From Pelecanus crispus (taxonomy: Eukaryota > Chordata > Aves > Pelecaniformes > Pelecanidae), in assembly GCF_030463565.1 (NCBI RefSeq), contig NC_134646.1, positions 17,636,001-17,700,000 of the forward strand: 64,000 nt of DNA, in the 5' to 3' direction. Below the pieces are notes generated by a model. That model was not told the origin of the DNA. It searched no databases and saw nothing but the letters and a program-made list of their open reading frames with translations. Made by a program: the position numbers and the translations under genes. Shown here in pieces: positions 33,764-57,678 of the stretch (positions are counted from its first letter, which is position 1; the number at the start of each line of letters is the position of its first letter).

Positions 33764-34013
33764 TTCATCCAGAGGAACAGGAACATTTTCTAAGTGTTTT
33801 AGGGTTATGGGATAATTTCCAAACATTTAGGTCTTGCCAAATCCAAGTCAACTGCTTTCCATTCCCCAAACCCTTCATATGATTTTAGACTATTCAGAGA
33901 CTGCTGAACAAGTGTAAATAGCATGTTTAAAATATGGTTTCTTGGGTCCTTCATGGGTGTGGAATAACACAGGGAAACTTAAGGCAAAGTTCTTCCATTT
34001 AAGACATTTTCTA

Positions 34014-34169
34014 TCACTTCCTGTGAAAGTACAGGGGCTTGGCATTCCCAGATTCCACCTTTGGTAGCTGGTCACTGATGATTTCCACCAGCATGGCTGG
34101 AAACTCGACTTTCAGTGCCTGAGACTCTCGGAAGGTGTAGAAACAGAATTCCAATAAGTCACTAACAAG
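34014..34169 (-). CDS. NR3C2: NR3C2 terminal coding exon (end of ligand-binding domain)
   Basis: NR3C2 is the mineralocorticoid receptor, a nuclear hormone receptor that binds aldosterone and glucocorticoids and activates transcription in the nucleus. This exon encodes the last 51 residues, starting [20 protein letters not shown] and ending LYFHRK before TGA at 34014-34016. It covers helices 10-12. The Cys and Thr of EFCFYTF correspond to known steroid-contacting residues (human Cys942 and Thr945), and FPAMLVEII is the AF-2 helix that binds coactivators. It is almost identical to the human protein; a Gln replaces a His in FRESH. The acceptor on the minus strand is ctgtatttcag ending at 34170, and the exon begins in phase 0. 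Confidence 0.98.
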   Translation of the reverse strand, partial: LVSDLLEFCFYTFRESQALKVEFPAMLVEIISDQLPKVESGNAKPLYFHRK

Positions 34170-44849
<10,680 letters not shown>

Positions 44850-45920
44850 TTAATATTATTATTGCTTGTTCTTTTGATGTGCACACTTAAAAAGTTACAC
44901 TAGTTAATGGATGAAAGAATTAAACCTTTAAGCAAAGTCCATAATTTTACACACATTGGTAAGGAATCAACAGCATCATACAGATTTTCAAGTGATTCAA
45001 GCATCCTCTCCAGATCTGTGATAGCAGAAGCTGTGGCAGAGGACAAGATAACATCTCAGAAATATGACACATGCTAACCTCATGCTGAAACTGGTTTTAA
45101 TACAACCCAAACACACACATACACACAAAAAAAGGGCAGATGGATCAAGGATAATTTTTTAGAAATTGAAGAAGTGATTTATCATTCTTGAATGATTCCC
45201 CACACTTGGCAGAGGAGGGGAAGGTACAGAATTACAGCTACTATGTGCAGAAATGCTAGACCAAGTAACACGTTTTTATGCCATCCAGTAACATCTAGAA
45301 TTTCTTTGAATGTTAGTAAGCATCTGCATTAACACCTAGAACAAACAGAGCCATTATTCTACATGAAACAGAAGACTATTTTCCAAACAGGCATCCTGAC
45401 CAGTGTTTGACCATGCCGTACAGTTGCAAGCATTTCTAGTGTCCTATCAAAGTTCCCGTCTGCCAGAGGGATCATTTCACAAATGGTCTAAAAGTAGAGT
45501 TTTCTGATACTTTTTACTGTGACTGGTATCAGCAAGGCTAATTACAAAAGCAAATACACTGTTTCTTTACAAACTGCAAATACTCTTGCACTCCAGCAGG
45601 TTCTGCCCCAAACAGGAATGGCTTACAGGATCAGATCTCTAGGAAAACCCCAAAGAGGTTGTTAACTACATTACATAAAGTGTTCTGTTGTTTTAATACC
45701 TGGATTGGTTGAATACTGCTTAACCATCAAATATTTTTCTACTCTGCATCTCTTAAGGCTAGTCCACAGAAGGAAAATAAAATACTGCACTGTACAGGAG
45801 CGAGTTTATTTTCTAAGCAAGCCAGAAAGCCATGTCAGAGTATGCTAAATGGGAAGTTACTTATTAAAAAAAGGAAAGAAAAGGAAAGAAAAAAAAAGGT
45901 GATCTTCCAATTTAGCTTAC

Positions 45921-46001
45921 CCTGACTTAACATCCTGACAGAAATTGCCTTGTTCATCCATCCCCTTCTCTTTAAAATCCTGTGAACTGCCTTCTGTCCC
46001 A
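45921..46001 (-). other. NR3C2: Candidate cassette exon in NR3C2 (81 bp, in frame)
   Basis: On the minus strand a tttggtgtgattgcag acceptor precedes, and gtaagc follows, an 81 bp segment. Spliced between exons 7 and 8 it keeps both split codons open and would insert 27 residues (beginning VGQKAVHRILKRRGW, ending RMLSQ) at the STV/PKDG junction, without a stop. The length is a multiple of three. The acceptor has a weak pyrimidine tract and the donor has G at -2. No known NR3C2 isoform with this insert comes to mind, and a chance arrangement is quite possible. Confidence 0.22.
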
Positions 46002-47884
46002 CTGCAATCACACCAAAAGCATGTAACAACCACTCAAATGGCTCCAGAGTAGAAGCTTTAAGAAAAAGCACCAGTATCTTCTATCACCAGTATCTACCAG
46101 AGCAATTTAGCACTGCAAACAAGGAGGAGCTCTACCACCACATGAGCAGCAAGGACCTGTGACCATCAAGTGCTGGAAGGAGGCACAAGGAGGAATCTTT
46201 AGAAAATGCCTAGGAGGTAATGCACCAACCTGCCTACCGCTCAGTAAATATTATATATTTATATTATATAAAGATAATACTCAATTTGTAAATTCTAGAT
46301 GCCAAATAGTCAGCCAGCTGACAGAAGAAAATGTCTGGAACAGACGTACAAATTCAGTTCAAGCTGAATGAATAGAGAGACACCAATCAAGATGAGTAAA
46401 GCCATCAGAGCATACTGTGGCCCTTACACAAAATGCACGGGCTTTACAGTTCCTTTAATATTTACAGGCCTGTATTCCTACATGCTGCTTGAAGACTGTT
46501 AGAGCCACTCTTTCTTTGTCTACTACTACGTATTTTACTGTTCTGTCTGAAAATTATTATACCATCACTCCAGCCAGATTATTAAGAAAGAAAGAAAGAC
46601 CACAAATAAAGAGAACTCAAGCAAAACATGAAATTCTGGAGGTTTGCCCAGTGTTTCTGATTTTGCTTATTAAATGCAGCAATGCTTTTGGCAAGCTCCC
46701 AAAATCTATGGTCTGTGGAAAGCAAGAAAACAATTGAGTTGTAATGTGTGGTTTCTTCCACATGTAAATGGAGTGAAACTTCCTTGATGTGGTCATCATG
46801 AAAGTTTCAGAATAACTTGTACTCTGCTCATCACACGATTCAATAAAACATTTTAAATGACAACAAACCTGGTGTTTTCCGTCGTAAGGTTGTATCAAGG
46901 TGCAATCGTTAGAAACCCAGTTTGTTGCCCTTCACATGACACTTTCTGGGTTTTATCGCTGTCTTCATTTCCATTTCGCTCTCCTCTCTCTAACATAAAT
47001 ATCCTGATTCTCCCAAAACAAACTATTTTTAGTAGGTTTTCTAGTGACCGTGGTGTGTGTTTCAAAGGGACCCAGCTAGCTGAAGTTAATTGGCCAGGCT
47101 GATCTCACCTAACAGATTCTTGCAGTAGCTCAAGTCATTAGTTAACACTCTCAAGAGGGTAGAATAATAAATACCTAGCTTAGAGAAATTTTGCTACCTT
47201 TTTAGAATGCCTTTAGGCTCTTTTTCTAAAGATTCTCCCCCTGTAGGGCTGATTAAAAAGTAGCAGAGCCAGATCTCCAATCCAGACACTCTCTCAAGAA
47301 CCTTTTGGGAGCTAGACCCCCCCGAGCACATCCACGTTAAGCACTGCTAGTTGCTTCTGGAAGGACTGCAAGTGACAACCTTCAAAAAAGCCCATTTACC
47401 CCCCAGGGCTACCCTGGAGTGTATCAGCTCCCCACAGTCCCAGTTTCACCAGCAGACCAGCTCCTCGAACCCTCGGTGGAGCAGGACCCGGGGGTCAGAC
47501 CCCATGGGCCGGGACACAAAGCGCTCCCCAAATGGCAGCCTCTCTCCACAGAACTGGAACAGCTTCAACGGGAGGGAGGGAGGGAGACAGCCAAGCCCAA
47601 AAAACTTACAGCCCCAGGAGGTTTCTGTTAGCGGATCCAAATCCCCTCCAGCTGGGACAGGAACTGCAGCTTCATGTCCTCCTTCAAAGGCAAGTACTTT
47701 AACCACAGAGCTACCAGCTGGGTGGGACGGGCGGGGTCTGAACAAAAGGCACCCACAGACGGGGAGAAAGTGCCCATCCCACCACCTCGCCCGAAGGGCT
47801 TGCCACTTGGCTCTGCTGGATGCTGCAAATCCCTTCGTAGGCACCTAACTCTGCCTTGCAGCCAACGTGCCCACGCCATGGCTG

Positions 47885-48260
47885 GCGACTCGGGAGGCTG
47901 CTGGGCATCTCAATCTGCCGCTGCATCAGCCCGCTCTGGCATCCTTTAGTGGTTTCGGCGATAAGTGCCTCCCAGCGCTGCACAACTAACATCTGTCGCT
48001 TGCCATTTGTTTCTTCTCTCAGCTTGCTGGGGCAGAAGACGGGGCGATGGGAGAAGACCGCAAGGTCTCAAAAGGCAGGCTGGGCTCTGCTCGCCGCTGA
48101 ATGGGGAGACGCTCTGCGCAGCGCGAGCCCGGGCAGCCCCTGGCCCCGGCAGCCTCGGGCACGGGTCCCGCTGCCAGCAGCTTGCAAGCGAAAGCCAGAA
48201 TAAGCGCAGCAGCCCCTTTGATCTCCTGCTCGTCCTCTTCCCGTGCAATGCCCCCACATC
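47885..48260. other. CpG-rich block in NR3C2 intron
   Basis: I count roughly 30 CpG dinucleotides in about 375 bp (for example gctctgcgcagcgcgagccc and cctcgggcacgggtcccg), against very few in neighbouring sequence. This is CpG-island-like. It could mark an intragenic promoter or enhancer, or be a GC-biased repeat. No start site or coding exon can be assigned. Confidence 0.6.
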
Positions 48261-49108
48261 CAGCCTCCTTCTGCTGGGGGAATTCTTGCCCGGTGAGTTC
48301 ACTGAAGTGGCGTCATGAATGCTCACCAATCAAGCTGATGAGTTATCTCATGATGTCACTGAGGGCGTCCCACAAAAAGGAGCACGATGATACAGAAGAA
48401 AGTTTGTTTACAGGTGATTGGCTTTTTCATCAAGACTGATGGAAAAGGTACAAACTGCCTGTGTATTTATACAGTTGTACTGGGATGGAAGTTTTTCAAT
48501 ATTTTCAGTAAGATAAGATCAAGAGATCTGCTAATTACTACACACTGCCGTAACAAACACCAAGATGTAATTTCGTATCTTAAGAAAACTCAAAGCATGA
48601 CACTCGAGAGAAAAATAAAGCGTGCACTGTCATTTATTAAACTTTCAGAGCCCTGTAAAAGGGCTTACCATTCTTGATTCACTTGGCATTGGAAAATTAC
48701 CAATTTTACAGTACAGGCAATGTACATCTTTCGACATTGAAGGTGACGTTAAGCCACCCCAGCCGGTGGCTTTGAGTGTTGAGTGGGGATTTCTCCCCAA
48801 TCCCCACAGCTGTTGCACTTTCTTGGCACACCTGGCCGACTCAAGCGGTTCCTGTACGGAGAGGCGGGGCCAAAGCCCCTTTCCCGGCCACTCCTGTCCT
48901 TCCAATGCACATGACACATTCAAACTACAAAGACGCTTCCCGTGCAGAGTGAGATCTTGCAGATAAACCCTAAGACATAAAACCAGGCTTATTCCTGCGG
49001 CCCTGCTGGAAAAGTTTGGCTCTTTTGCCACATTAGTTAAAATCACTGCACCTCTTTGTGAATTGGACTATTTTCAAGTATTCCCATGTAACCGTGAATC
49101 TAACTTAC

Positions 49109-49239
49109 CTGTGCTTAACAGCAGCAAAACTTTCATTACAGTGTACTCCTCAAAGCTAAGCTGCAAGCGAACAAACTGCAGACTGATCTGGTGCATCCCC
49201 TGGCACAGTTCAAACATAGCAGACTGGCGCATCCGTTCC
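49109..49239 (-). CDS. NR3C2: NR3C2 antepenultimate coding exon (ligand-binding domain)
   Basis: This 131 bp exon, the size typical for this position in steroid receptors, encodes [20 protein letters not shown] and [20 protein letters not shown] through LST, helices 6 to 8. SAM-ELCQGM keeps the Met, Cys and Met that line the steroid pocket in the human receptor (Met845, Cys849, Met852). The acceptor on the minus strand is tttctttgtctttgcag next to 49239, and donor gtaagt is at 49108-49103. The exon starts within a codon and leaves one base (G) for the Val codon shared with the next exon. The substitutions relative to human are mostly conservative; RMR against KMH is the most visible. Confidence 0.98.
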
Positions 49240-51620
49240 CTGCAAAGACAAAGAAACAAAATCCAGAGGATAAATACGGGTGAGCGCAACACGCACGGGG
49301 CAGCCCACGCTTGAGGAAAGCGAGGTGTGACCTGGAAACCAAGCACTGAGCGCGCAGAGGTCAGGAAGACACACCGCAGCTGCAAAGTTCAGGTTAGGTA
49401 AGGGAGCTGGGGACTACGGAGGCGAAGCTGGAGCCCTGCCAGCCCTGGAGGGCAGCCTGGTCCCCGTGCTCCAAGGCTGGCAGAAAAACCCACTGCCTGT
49501 GGGTTTCGGGGGACCTGGGCATCGCCTTTGCTCAACTCCTACGCCATCCACAATGGATGGCTGAGTTCACTTCGCTACCCAGCAGACCCCAGGCAGCATT
49601 AACATTCACCCCCCTAAAAGGAACAGAAACAAATGTAATCTGAGTTTTACATAGTGACGATGTTAATGAACTGGCAAAAATGTTTTAAAATGTGTTTGAC
49701 TTGTCAGCGTTTGTTCAACTCTGTCCTGGCTGATGGAAATAAGCCTGCTGAAGGGGTCAAAACTGGTGCAATAGGGGAACCTACACCCATTGCATGCATT
49801 TTTTTAAATGATACGTGCCCCATCAGTTGACATACAGGTGGAAACAGGTTTCAGAAGTGCCTGGTGCAGAGATGAGCTGGGGAAAGGATGGCCAAGGAGG
49901 ACTGACAGCCTCACACCTACAGCCTGCACCACTCAGGGCAGTCAGCCCCGGCCCCAGCCCAGCAGCCTCCAAGGCTGCCTGCAGCCACAGACAACGGGAA
50001 AACCCACGGCTAAGAGCTCCGCTGCCTACTGTGCACGGTCGGGTCCACAAGCCAGCAGGGCCCCGGGATCAGGGATTTCCACCGTGCCAGCAGACATCTT
50101 GACTCTGCTCATCCTGAATAGCACTGTCCCGTAAAAATATGGCTGGCAGGTCTGGAAAACAGGGAAGTGGCTTAACAAAAATAAAATAAAATGCATGAGT
50201 TCGTGTTACTGCCTTTATGTCTACTGAGGAGTCTGAAGTTAAGAAATGATTGGGATGACCACTGCCTCAGCCAGCACCACCTATGCATCCTTCCCAAGTA
50301 ACCTCCATTTCAAATCTCTGATTACTCCTTTTCCTGAAAATACAACAGGTCTAGCTCCAAGGATGAAAGTGTAGGAACAACAAGGAGAAAAGATTTTCCA
50401 GTCACGGAAGTTCTCATTAATATACGACACTGGACCTCCTATGGGGAATTCTTAGTCAAATTGTTGCAATGGTCTCTTATTTGAACACTGAAATATTCAA
50501 AAATTCTGTATGTTTTTTCCCAAAATAATAATCTGTCTGGAATAAAGGAGTATATAAGACGACAAACTTACTAATTAATACAGATTTTTGCCTGTTAAAT
50601 CATAAAATAATAAGGACACATGACTTGTATCCAGTTTACTCTTTTTTTTCTTTAAATATGCTTTGATACATTTAGCTTCAGACCCTCTCTCTCTTCTCTG
50701 AGGTAACCCCAGGCTAACATATCCTGCACAAGTTTCAGGCAGAATTAGTTAGGATTTTGCTATACTTCTAAAGCCGCCATCCCAAACCACAACAGCTACA
50801 GCAAAGAGTCACTGAGAACTGCCTGTCTCATTTTGAAACTACGATATATATGCGGGTATTTAGACAAGGCGCTATAATTGTTCAGTGACCACTACTTTTT
50901 TTTTTTAATTGCTCAACAATAATTGTCTATATTTCTTCAAACATTTTTTCACATAATTGGAGAATTGGATGAAGTTCAGCTAATTATTTTAACCAAGCAA
51001 CCGCCTTTTCAAATATACAAATTGGCTGGTGAAAGAGAAGAATCATACTGTGTGCAAACAAAGACTGACGTAATCTTCCTGGTGTTGTATTTCACTACTG
51101 CCAGAGCAGATTTTATTTTCCTCCTTAATACTAATAAAGCAGACTCCCCATTGTTATATGGGCTCTGCACTTTTCTCCTGCTCCACCCTCTTCTTGAGAC
51201 TAAGAACTTCCAGCTTCTTTTTTTTTTTTTTCTTTAATTTAATAGTAGTAGTAGTAATGCCATGTTTATTTATTTTTATTATGCATCATGGACTGCAGGG
51301 AGAAAACGAATAGAAGAAAATAGTCTTTGAGCGCTTTGGACGGTGACTGAAATACCACTTGGCCCTCTGTTTGAGAAGAGCAGCCTCCGCTGCTGGAGCA
51401 CGCAAGCCCAGTTGTGTGCTGCAGAGGACTTACAGATGCCACTTGCACCCTCAACGCCGGTCGCATGCTATGCATGCACACAGAGTGACCCTGAGAAACT
51501 GGGATCAGGTGAAACAGAGAAAGATTTGCAGAATTAAAAGCTGTCAGATGCACACAAACAGGCGTTTCTGAAGCTGCTGTGCCTGGCGTCCCCCTCCAGC
51601 CCTGGGCCTGCCCGAGGCTG

Positions 51621-51667
51621 GTGGCCACCATCCAAGGCTTGTGGCCACCATCCAAGGCTTGTGGCCA
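51621..51667. repeat. Short tandem repeat, 20 bp unit
   Basis: The unit gtggccaccatccaaggctt occurs twice perfectly, followed by a third partial copy (gtggcca). It produces a repeated peptide in overlapping open frames, which is not evidence of coding. Confidence 0.85.
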
Positions 51668-53165
51668 ATCCAGCACAGCAGCACCTGGATCTCTCCTGGT
51701 GTTTGGACGTGCCCTTAGCATGGACGAGCGAGTGTGCCAGGGATGGGTGGTCCTTCATGTTTGGCCACTGCATGACTCAGCCTACCCCACTTTGGGGACA
51801 TCACCCTAAACCAGCCCGAGGTCCTCCTGCCTGTCGGGTTGTTATTGCCCAGAGACCAAACGGCTGCAGGCACCTCTGAGCTGACCCAAAGAGAGCTGGC
51901 GAAAAAAGACCCCAAAAGACCCCAGGGAGTGATCTTCCTGCTCCCCTCCCTCTTCCCAAAATTACCACATCCAGGTCTAGGACACAGATAATGGTGGCTC
52001 CTAATTGACCTCTCCCAGGAGGCTTAAAGGGATACGTAGTAAAGGTGAAAGGCAAATGATTAATAAGGGACATTTCTATTTTAAAAAATGCATTTTAAGG
52101 TGTATCTCAAGACTAGCAGGATTCAAAACAAGAACAGTCTATTATATCCATTTTTACTTTTGCAGGACACCAAAGTTAGTTCCTCCAGCCTCAGAACATA
52201 AAGCAGCTGCCACCATCCCTGCCTGCATTTGACCTCCGCAGACATGAGAAGCGCCAGACCTTTCATCCGATACCACAAGCCACACAGCAAGTAAAACGAA
52301 ACATTTTGATGTTTTGTCTCAGGTTTCTTATGCTTTCACTAAACAGCGTGGCAAAACACTCTCTGTGACAGCTAACCTGAAAGTATCCTGACTCAAAACC
52401 TTTTTTTTTTTTTTTTTCATTGCATTGCACTTCTGGTGACATTTCAGTTTTTCTCTCTTATGCTTTTCTTCGTATTTATTTTGCTTTTGTATGATTGCCT
52501 AAATAGAAGAATTTTAGTAAAAGTCAGGGTTTTTTTGGTTGGGTTTTTTTTGTCTGTCTTTTAAATATTTAGTCTTTTATCTACTTACAAATATTGATCT
52601 CTAGTTTACCTTCAAGGAAAACCTGGTTGGTTGTAGCGAGATAAAATTATACACAGAACTAGTCACTAAGTAGTTTGTTTAACATACAGCAAACCTGTAA
52701 TTTCAAATCAGTTTCCCTCCCGAAAAATCAATTCAGTTGATTTAGTAATTTATTTACACATTATTACTAACTACAAATTATGTTAGTTAATTCATGACTC
52801 TGTTTAATGTAAGATAAGCATTTTGTCGGACTTTAACATTATTCAACTTTGCATTTGATTTTTAAACCACACCGTGTAAAGTAAGAGGGTACAGAGCTTT
52901 TGGAAAATTCAGATGCTGACATCGCAGGTATCCCAATACCATGAGAGTATCAACAAAATAAAGCAACAGAAATGGCTTATATATTAAAAGAGATGGGGCA
53001 CATAGAAATTAGGGCACGTCAACATAACATGAACAAAATTTTCCTTCCCAAATGCCTCATCTAAGAATAAATACCATCAAGTCATCACACATGCCATTAC
53101 CACCATGGGGAAAAATGAAAGCAAACTTCTATGTTGCCTTCATCCCCTGCCTTTTTTTTTAAAGG

Positions 53166-53187
53166 GAAAAAAAAAAAAAAAAAAAAA
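53166..53187. repeat. Poly-A run
   Basis: About 22 A after gggaaaa-type sequence. It may be simple sequence or an old retroposon tail; no source gene is recognisable next to it. Confidence 0.8.
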
Positions 53188-56100
53188 GGCAAAACCTAAC
53201 CAACCGAAAGCAGTTCTACCTCTGACATAGCATATAAACGTCTCAATATGGAAAATGGAGAATGTGAAGATCTGGAATATAAGGGCATGTATCTTTATGG
53301 GGACATTTAAGAAGGTAAGTACTTTTAAGTAATAAAAGGCGTGGAGCCAAAGCTCTGAATCCGCTGTGTGGATATGCATTCAAAAGTGGTGTCATTAGCT
53401 CAGTTTAGCTTAATCCTCCTTCATAATAATATGCTTTAAACTTTACACCTTAAGTTAATCCATCTTAAGTTCCCCGAGTGTCTCCTTACAGGCTTAATTT
53501 AATGCCTGGCTCACATTCTGCCTGACCTTTCCCGCAGCCGCAATACTGTGGGCAGGCAGAGCGGCTACAACCAGCCCATCCCGCCCAGCTACTGCTCTGC
53601 CCAATTTCTACCTGCTCCTGGAGAGCCTCTTTGGCCACAGGTACCTTGCGTTAACTGAGTTGCTCACCACATCCCCACTGGAACTGAACTGCTGCTGCTC
53701 TTCCCCCCTCCCCCCAGGAGGAAGGCGAGGTGCGTACCTCTGCTGGCAAAGCCCTCCACGGCACCTCAACCACCTTGGTGGTAAGAGGGGGTTTGTTCCT
53801 GATGTTGGGTTTCTCTCAATGAACTGCAGCAAACCTGTTCCTAGTTGAGACACTCCCTGGTACTTTCCCTGAGTACTGTCGCCTTCTTTTTCTCCCCACT
53901 TGATCTGGGATCTCCCCCTAACCCCACGCAATCTCTATGTCTCTATCTCTGCCACCCTTATTCCCAAATTGACTCCAGATCTCCTATCTTCCTTCCACGG
54001 GCAGGCTACATGGAGACAAGCTCTGTGGTACCGGCCCAACACCTCAACTTGTTTCACCCTCAACATCTACCCATGGAGAGTTGAATACGCGGGGGAGAAA
54101 GTGGCAAACCAACCCAGCTCCTCCTCTTCCCCTACTCCGTGGAAGTAGCCATCCTTTTACACAGGGGCAAGTGACGAGGCAAACGGCTTGAGCACCTGGC
54201 CAAAATGGGACTGATGCGCCAAATCACCAAGGCATGAGCCACCCAACTACAACAGAGATGTAGGATTTGAACAGTCACACCATGAGAGGAGCGATGGTTT
54301 AAGGAAACTGTTTAAGACAAGGCCTCCTAAATACCAAACCAGTCATACACCCTTATGTGACCTCCACAGAAACCAAACAGCCACATCAAGAATTGTGACA
54401 CTACAGGCATACTGTACAGAAACAACTTGTTATGAATAAGTAACTTATAATTTATGAAGTCATCATGAAGCCTAGCATCGTAAATCTCCTTGTTGAGGAT
54501 GGAAACTGCAACTCAACTGACCGTAACCAAAAAGAGGAACCATGCATCATGGAATATTCACTCACAGGCGAAACTCAGCCCCAAACCAAACCTGATACCA
54601 TGCTTTATTTACTTTCTCATGGATACTGTCCAAAGCCGCAGCACAAGGCATCTTCCTAAATTAGACAGGGAAGCGAAGAAAGGGAAAGCTGTGATGGGCG
54701 TTTTGAAGTTTCATCAGTACTCAAGTGGCTTGCTGATAATCCCAAGAGAAACTGGGCAAAGGCATCCCCTTTCACAGCACCTCAGAGGAACAAATGTGCA
54801 GCTGACTTAGTCCCTTGGCCTCTGCAGCTCAGAAAAGACTTAGGAAAAGACCAAGCAACACTTGTAGCAAAAGTCTGATGTCAAAGATATTCCTTGGTTT
54901 TCCTGACTTTACATTTTTTTCCCCCCTGTAAGAACTGTTTCCAATTTTATAATTAAGAGTGTTTCCTTTGCTAGACTAAAACCTGTATCCATTTGAAGCC
55001 TGTCCATCATTTAAAATTATTTCAGGGTAATGCAAGAAAACACGTTATAGTATAACAAAACCAAACCAAATAAACAAACAAACAAATGCAACCCAACAAG
55101 AAAACCTGCCAAAGGCCTGAAGGTCGAAACCAGTTTGGAAACCTCAGAAAGCAAGGTATGCTTTCCACCATGCCAGAAGGTTTGACAGTTTGAACTTGGC
55201 AGAGAGAGGAGTGAAACATCACCAGACACCTTTAGGGCAAGGCAGGCAAGTGTGGATTAAGGGGGAAAAAGACCAGGGACATGGGATCACAGAGTCCCTT
55301 GTTCAGCTGCTCAAACCATCTAATAGAAAAGCCCTTGGCCTGAATTATCTTACCTGCCTTAGGAGGGGTTCACTTGTCTGGAAGAAGTTTTAAGGTTCTT
55401 GGGGAAAGAAAAAACCAAACATATTATTGTAACAACAATTTACTCTTTCCTGAGGGACTACTCTACTTCAACAGCTCCATGATGAAGAACGGTGGGAACA
55501 GAAAGACACTACCTAGCACAAAACTAATCTTTGCACTTCTGTGCAAAGGGGCAATCACGGCACTACTTTGTGTGCGGCGGCATTGGGCAACACTGGGTAC
55601 AGGTCATTGAGTAGAATGATGCACAGACACCTGTCTCCCATCTTGAAGCCATTATAAAGGCAACCAAAGTCAGCAGTACTGGAGCAGCATCATTAAGTTA
55701 TTGCACCAATCAAAATCCAAGCCAAAATACACGCAGAATTCAGGCAAAATCCAATTATGACTTTTCATTCAGCACTTCTTATTCAGCACTTTCTGATCTC
55801 TGCTTGCTCTGCAAGCCACAGCAGAAGGAGACAAAAACATACTCCCTTCAACACGCTGCCTTCCACTCTTCAAGCTTTAGAGACATCTTCTTCCAGGAAG
55901 GAAAAAAATACCTGTTGCCTTGCATCAATGGCAAATGCAGGCACTCAGTCCTGTTGAAACTAATGGCAGTTTTGTCATCAGTTTCTACCAGAGAGAAATT
56001 TGGGTCATGCCCCTTTTTCCTTTAACTTGCCAGCAAGCCACCAGAAATAAATACCCCATCTTTGGCACCACCAGCGACCTCCTCCTCCTATTGATAAGGC

Positions 56101-57646
56101 AGCAGATGCTCTCCCTAAGCAGCACGGGGTAGAGAGTACAACTATTACCCTGCAGCTGGTTAAACTGCCATGGATAAACATAGGCTGGGAATTAGGTGGT
56201 TTATCTAGGAAAGTTTAGCCTAGAGGTAGCATAAAGGTGACACCCTCAGACAACCACCCTGCCGCCTACACAAGCGATGGTGGATCTCAGCCAGGTTACA
56301 ACATCACAGCCCCTGGATGCCCGCTCTATTGTGCTGTTGGAAAATACTGTCCTCGAACCAGGCCCAGGAAAAAAAAACAAACCAAAACAAAACAAAACAA
56401 AAAATGCCATTGCCTCAGCCCCCAGTGACAGTCTGGGTTTTCAGCATACTCCCACATTCCCAGGCCATTTTGGCTGATACTGCTGAACTGCCTGATGCAG
56501 CTATTGCCCGCATACATGCTCCTTCATACAGAGGCAGGCAGGTGCCAGCAGTCACGTCTTAAAGCAAAGCTGCGAGACCTGCCACCAAATGTCCCCTCAG
56601 CTCTTCCTGCTGCCCCAAATCCCTCTGCCATGTCCTACCTGACTTTTGCCACTACTGACAGTCAGCATTTCTCCTCTCTACATAGAAGGTGGGGAGAAAA
56701 AAAAACCCGTGCCCTATTAATCTGACATAGCAGCCAAGGCCTTGGCCCTACCTTCTACTTTGAAAATAAGGAGGTTTTATGGTGAGATCCTCCTGCAGCA
56801 GCAGGAAATTGGCTTGAGGGTCCTGGAGATGCCTCCTGCTGCTGTGTTCCTGCAGGAATCTGACTGCAACAGGAGAAAGCTGCTCCCTGCAAGGAAGCAC
56901 ACTGTGCAAAAAAGACAGATTTCCTACTCTAAAAGTTGCTGAAAGTACTTCAGTAATGATCTCCCCCCACCAAACCTGCCACATGAATGTGTAAACCCAC
57001 TGTTACCGAACTAAAACACTTAACCCCACAAGCTTCTCTCCAGGTGACTGGGATGCTGCAGACGAAGGGGTGCGTAGCTGGGAGCACTGGCACTACAGCA
57101 ATGACCTTGGCAGAAGCAGCTGCCGAACCCAGGACAAAACACGGATTAGACTAAGGACCACCAATGGCGAACACTGATAATCAGACAAGGAAGGTCATTT
57201 CACATTAAAACAGACCTACAGACATAGCTGGTATTTTGTGGGCTTTAGCCACCCAGGCATACAAACTTGGCAATTTTTACACTGAACTTTAACAGAGTCA
57301 ATTCTGAAAATTAGTTTTCTCCCAAGGAAGTCCCCCTGGTGATTCTAGAGAATACAATCCCAGGTAACTGACACTAAGAAATTTAGAGCTGCTTTAAAGC
57401 TTCAACTAAGTGTCCTCCTCTTATACGCCTATCAGCAAAGGAACTGGCAACAGCTCGTGCATAATGATTGCCAAAGGAGAGTTTCAGCTCCCAATCAGTA
57501 ACAGAGAACTTGTGCTACAATCCAACTTAATAATCACCCAGTTATGTAACCCTAAAATCCCAAGCACATCAATAGCATAAAACCTCAAATATCTGCTGGA
57601 ATTAACGGTTAATTATGCAGTTAGCAGAATGCTGATACCAAATACT

Positions 57647-57678
57647 CTCTTTTGGTTTGCATTTGCATTCCAAAAGAG
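57647..57678. repeat. Inverted repeat flanking a doubled octamer-like motif
   Basis: CTCTTTTGG (57647-57655) and CCAAAAGAG (57670-57678) are perfect inverted arms. The 14-base spacer TTTGCATTTGCATT contains ATTTGCAT, the POU-factor octamer, at 57661-57668, with a second overlapping TTTGCAT. Confidence 0.8.

Larger units (their letters stand above)
30375..34013 (-). other. NR3C2: NR3C2 3' UTR (about 3.6 kb)
   Basis: This runs from the NR3C2 stop to a probable cleavage site near 30375-30385, just past an ATTAAA on the minus strand (30398-30403). An AATAAA at 30492-30497 could give a slightly shorter form, and others (for example 30898-30903) allow alternatives. The region is AT-rich and largely free of repeats apart from a GT/AT microsatellite (about 33511-33556) and T/A runs. 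Two eight-base miR-135-type seed matches and one seven-base miR-124-type match are present. The long UTR agrees with the multi-kilobase UTR known for this gene in mammals. Confidence 0.75.

Noticed and set aside
47351-48439. Several open frames of 110-165 codons on both strands in the CpG-rich block
   Set aside because: All six frames are long here because stops are rare in GC-rich DNA; none resembles a known protein.
51266-51721. 151-codon minus-strand open frame with repeated peptide
   Set aside because: The repeat comes from the 20 bp tandem DNA repeat; there is no splice or family support.
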